Shown: positions 12,137 to 14,135 of the stretch, piece after piece | Layout of the letters: each line of letters starts with the position of its first letter | Position numbering within the stretch: position 1 is the stretch's first letter | Source of the DNA: JBFLVQ01 sp040758525 | GTDB lineage: Bacteria; Acidobacteriota; Blastocatellia; Chloracidobacteriales; JADJPF01 | Length of the DNA: 14,135 nt | Assembly: GCA_040758525.1 (NCBI GenBank) | Contig: JBFLVQ010000182.1 | Span: forward strand, 1 to 14,135 | Reading direction: 5' to 3' | The notes under the pieces: model-generated | The model's database searches: none | What the model saw: the letters and a program-made list of their open reading frames with translations, nothing else | What the model was told of the DNA's origin: nothing | Made by a program: the position numbers and the translations under genes

Positions 12137-13027
12137 ATGTTATCAGGAAAGGTGCAATTATGGGTTTCGACACCAGATCGGTGTCGTATCTTGGTTTTAA
12201 CACTGATGCTGGCATTGGCAGGCTTGATGCCAGCCTGTAAGAGTGAAACTGCCCAACCTGCCAATCCAAATACCACGGCTAATACGGCAAAGCCGGCTGC
12301 ACCAGCCATACCGGCCAAGGCCACGGATGCCAAATCAGCCCTTGATCTGCTTATACAGGGAAATGAGCGTTTCGCTAATAACAATATGCAGTCACGGGAT
12401 CTCAGCGCAGCAAAATTAACAGAACTAGCTAAAGGGCAGAATCCCTTTGCAATTGTACTGGCTTGCTCAGATTCACGTGTGTCACCAGAGTTGATCTTTG
12501 ATCAATCGCTAGGTGATATATTTGTTGTGCGTGTAGCCGGTAATATCATGGATGAGGCTGCATTAGGGAGCATAGAGTATGCTGCTGAGCACCTCAAGTC
12601 TCCCCTTATCTTTGTACTTGGCCATGAAAAGTGTGGCGCTGTGACGGCAGCAACAGAAGAGAAAGGCGCACCCGGCAACATACAGTATCTAGTAAATGAG
12701 ATTAAACCGGCGGTTAAAAAGGCCAAATTACAGGGTGGCGATCTTGTTGCCAAGTCGGTAGACGAGAATGTGCGCAATGTTGTGGCAACAATGGCAGGAC
12801 GTAGTGAAATACTGACTCACCTATTAAAAGAGAATAAAGTTAAGCTGGCGGGTGGTACCTATAGTCTATCAACCGGCAAGGTAACAGTAGTAGCTGAAAT
12901 AACTGGTGGTGAACATCTAGAACATCCTGGCCAGCCAGCCGATAAGCAAGAACATCCTGGCAAACCTGCTGAACATCCAGGTCAGCCTGCGGAAAAGCAT
13001 GAGCACCCTGGCAAGAAAGCAAGTTAA
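12137..13027 (+). CDS. Exported beta-carbonic anhydrase with His-rich tail
   Basis: The product is 296 residues. The enzyme interconverts CO2 and bicarbonate. Residues 1-34 form a signal sequence ending LAGLMPAC; Cys34 would be the lipidated residue, though Met at -3 is an unusual lipobox, so plain secretion is possible. A Pro/Ala/Thr-rich spacer (about 38-62) leads to the beta-class catalytic domain (about 64-257): zinc ligands C110, H163 and C166, and the Asp112-Arg114 pair in CSDSR. GHEKCGAV and SIEYAAEHL are also characteristic. Most bacterial beta-enzymes are cytoplasmic, so an exported form is less common. Residues 258-296 add a tail with four HPG units and six His residues. The GAGGAGGAG upstream of ATG supports the start. 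It has its own promoter and a strong terminator. Confidence 0.92.
   Translation: MLSGKVQLWVSTPDRCRILVLTLMLALAGLMPACKSETAQPANPNTTANTAKPAAPAIPAKATDAKSALDLLIQGNERFANNNMQSRDLSAAKLTELAKGQNPFAIVLACSDSRVSPELIFDQSLGDIFVVRVAGNIMDEAALGSIEYAAEHLKSPLIFVLGHEKCGAVTAATEEKGAPGNIQYLVNEIKPAVKKAKLQGGDLVAKSVDENVRNVVATMAGRSEILTHLLKENKVKLAGGTYSLSTGKVTVVAEITGGEHLEHPGQPADKQEHPGKPAEHPGQPAEKHEHPGKKAS
12911..13014 (+). repeat. EHPG(Q/K)PA tandem repeats in the carbonic anhydrase tail
   Basis: This region codes for four HPG units (E-H-P-G-Q-P-A, E-H-P-G-K-P-A, E-H-P-G-Q-P-A, E-H-P-G-K-K-A) joined by short DKQ or EKH spacers. The DNA units gaacatcctggc / gaacatccaggt / gagcaccctggc are similar but not identical, so the expansion is not recent. 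Confidence 0.8.
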
Positions 13028-13040
13028 TCTTTTTCTTTAG

Positions 13041-13074
13041 CACGGACGCAGATAAAAAGGTGTCTGCGTCCGTG
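13041..13074 (+). terminator. Strong hairpin after carbonic anhydrase, before suhB
   Basis: A perfect 12-bp stem (CACGGACGCAGA at 13041-13052, TCTGCGTCCGTG at 13063-13074) with a 10-base loop starts 13 bases after the carbonic anhydrase stop and is followed by GCAAATTTT. It is a good Rho-independent terminator. The next start codon is only 27 bases after the stem, so the following gene must depend on read-through or on a promoter within or before the hairpin. Confidence 0.8.
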
Positions 13075-13101
13075 GCAAATTTTACCAAGGTCTCTTAAAT
13101 C

Positions 13102-13869
13102 ATGCTCAATTTTGCTGTTTCTCTCGCATACGAAGCTGGTAAGATCCTACGTGATAATTTTGGACGTGAGATTACTATCAACGCTAAAGGGGAAGGCTAT
13201 ATCAATCTAGTAACAGAGATTGATCTATTATCAGAAAACTTTATCAAGGAACAGATCGCCTCGCATTTCCCTAAACATCAGATTCTTGCTGAAGAGGGTG
13301 GTATGACAGCCACAGCTTCAGATTACTGCTGGATTGTTGACCCACTTGATGGTACGACCAACTATGCCCATGGCTATCCGGTCTTTGCTGTTTCAATCGC
13401 ATTAGCGCGTGCTGGAGAGCCGATATTAGGGGTAGTCTATGATCCTATGCGTGACGAGATCTATGTGGCAGAATCGGGTGCTGGCGCAACACTTAACAAT
13501 CGTCGTATACGTGTTTCAGAGACTACACAATTAGCCGAAAGTCTACTTGTTACTGGTTTTCCTTACGACATTAAGACTAGCCCAGAGAACAACCTTAACC
13601 ATTTTGCGCGTTTCTCGCTAGCAGCGCGAGCAATACGACGCGATGGGTCAGCTGCTTTGGATCTATGTTACACCGCCGCAGGTCGCTTTGATGGCTTCTG
13701 GGAGATGAAATTAGGGCCTTGGGATGCTGCGGCTGGTGCCCTTATTGTCACTGAAGCAGGTGGCTATGTTACTAAATTTGATGGTAGTCCTTTTGATCTT
13801 TATAAAGGAGAGCTACTTGCTACTAATGGTTTAATACATGAAGAGATGTTACAAGTTCTTCGGTCATAA
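13102..13869 (+). CDS. suhB: Inositol-1-monophosphatase family enzyme (SuhB-type)
   Basis: The product is 255 residues, the usual length for this family. It is a cytoplasmic Mg2+-dependent phosphatase that hydrolyses inositol monophosphate and often related sugar or nucleotide phosphates. Metal-binding motifs are complete: E64 in LAEEGG, D80 and D83 in WIVDPLDGTTNYAHG, and D208 in PWDAAAGAL. GVVYDPMRDE (110-119) and DGSAALDL (181-188) also match SuhB-type sequences. In some bacteria SuhB also acts with the transcription antitermination complex on rRNA; that cannot be judged here, and the true substrate is uncertain (histidinol-phosphate phosphatase HisN belongs to the same fold). The ribosome site is weak (AAGG 11 bases before ATG). 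It sits immediately behind a strong terminator-like hairpin. Confidence 0.92.
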   Translation: MLNFAVSLAYEAGKILRDNFGREITINAKGEGYINLVTEIDLLSENFIKEQIASHFPKHQILAEEGGMTATASDYCWIVDPLDGTTNYAHGYPVFAVSIALARAGEPILGVVYDPMRDEIYVAESGAGATLNNRRIRVSETTQLAESLLVTGFPYDIKTSPENNLNHFARFSLAARAIRRDGSAALDLCYTAAGRFDGFWEMKLGPWDAAAGALIVTEAGGYVTKFDGSPFDLYKGELLATNGLIHEEMLQVLRS

Positions 13870-13949
13870 TAACCGATCTCCTCACTGAGTATGGAACATA
13901 GCTTGCTGTCATATTATTTGACGCATCAGCAGAGAGTGGGTGTAAGGCT

Positions 13950-14135
13950 ATGTTTAAGGTGCAGAGGTTGGGGTTAATTCGCTCCCCAAAAGAAAAATTA
14001 GTAGCGGCGATTCTTGAAATATTACGCAACCAAGCGCCAGAATGTATCTACCGATTTCGAGAAGAGCCTAATCAAACCTATCAATTAACAATCTATTGTG
14101 GGGCTTACGTAACCAAACTGGTCTTTACCGAGCAA
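13950..14135 (+). CDS. Partial gene, N-terminal 62 residues of an unrecognised protein
   Basis: From ATG at 13950 the frame is open without a stop to the window end (62 codons). It begins MFKVQRLGLIRSPKEKL and continues with a helical, charged segment and then what looks like alternating beta strands (YQLTIYCGAYVTKLVFTEQ). No signal peptide or membrane segment is seen. The upstream stop in this frame is at 13899-13901 and no ATG, GTG or TTG lies between it and 13950, which fixes the start among standard codons. The ribosome site is weak (TAAGG five bases before ATG). The family cannot be named from this fragment. Confidence 0.55.
   Translation, partial: MFKVQRLGLIRSPKEKLVAAILEILRNQAPECIYRFREEPNQTYQLTIYCGAYVTKLVFTEQ

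Noticed and set aside
12840..13088. Minus-strand frame over the carbonic anhydrase tail and terminator.
   Set aside because: It begins inside a terminator hairpin region and is antisense to the catalytic and repeat coding sequence; no family resemblance.

Overview
The window reads as chromosomal DNA of a Gram-negative (diderm) bacterium of moderate GC content. The evidence is a set of type III (type IV pilus class) prepilin signals, a lipoprotein-type signal peptide, a Sec-type signal peptide on a VIT/vWA protein, and Shine-Dalgarno sites in front of most genes. No rRNA, tRNA, CRISPR array, insertion sequence or phage gene is visible. Protein style and gene mix (large PilX-like minor pilin, VIT-vWA protein, SuhB-type phosphatase) would fit Acidobacteriota (Blastocatellia) or a similar lineage. 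That placement is a guess from general resemblance and was not tested.

Layout. Positions 66-938 (minus): a membrane-anchored or exported ankyrin-repeat protein. Positions 939-1316: a 378-base intergenic region rich in dyads, which must hold the promoters of both flanking genes. Positions 1317-7850 (plus): a five-gene unit with gaps of only 23-34 bases. It contains an unrecognised single-pass membrane protein, a FimT/GspH-like prepilin, a PilV-like prepilin, a PilW-like prepilin and a 979-residue PilX-like pilin, and it ends at a perfect 11-bp terminator (7873-7901). Positions 7933-11013 (minus, convergent): a 1026-residue secreted VIT-vWA protein with a C-terminal alpha/alpha-toroid-like region. 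Positions 11193-11966 (minus): an unrecognised cysteine-containing protein. Positions 12137-13027 (plus): an exported, probably lipid-anchored beta-carbonic anhydrase with a histidine-rich tail, behind a recognisable promoter. Positions 13102-13869 (plus): an inositol-monophosphatase (SuhB) family enzyme. Positions 13950-14135 (plus): the start of a gene cut off by the window end.

How the genes fit together. The pilin unit has the order of the minor-pilin operons that prime type IV pilus assembly (fimT/fimU-pilV-pilW-pilX), but it closes with a terminator and has no pilY1. In its place it carries an oversized PilX and, convergent to it, a secreted vWA protein. Both the PilV-like and PilX-like proteins contain aspartate/asparagine-rich stretches that look able to bind calcium. 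Whether the large PilX or the vWA protein takes the PilY1 role is an inference, but it is the most interesting question here. The ankyrin, carbonic anhydrase and phosphatase genes look like ordinary housekeeping or envelope neighbours.
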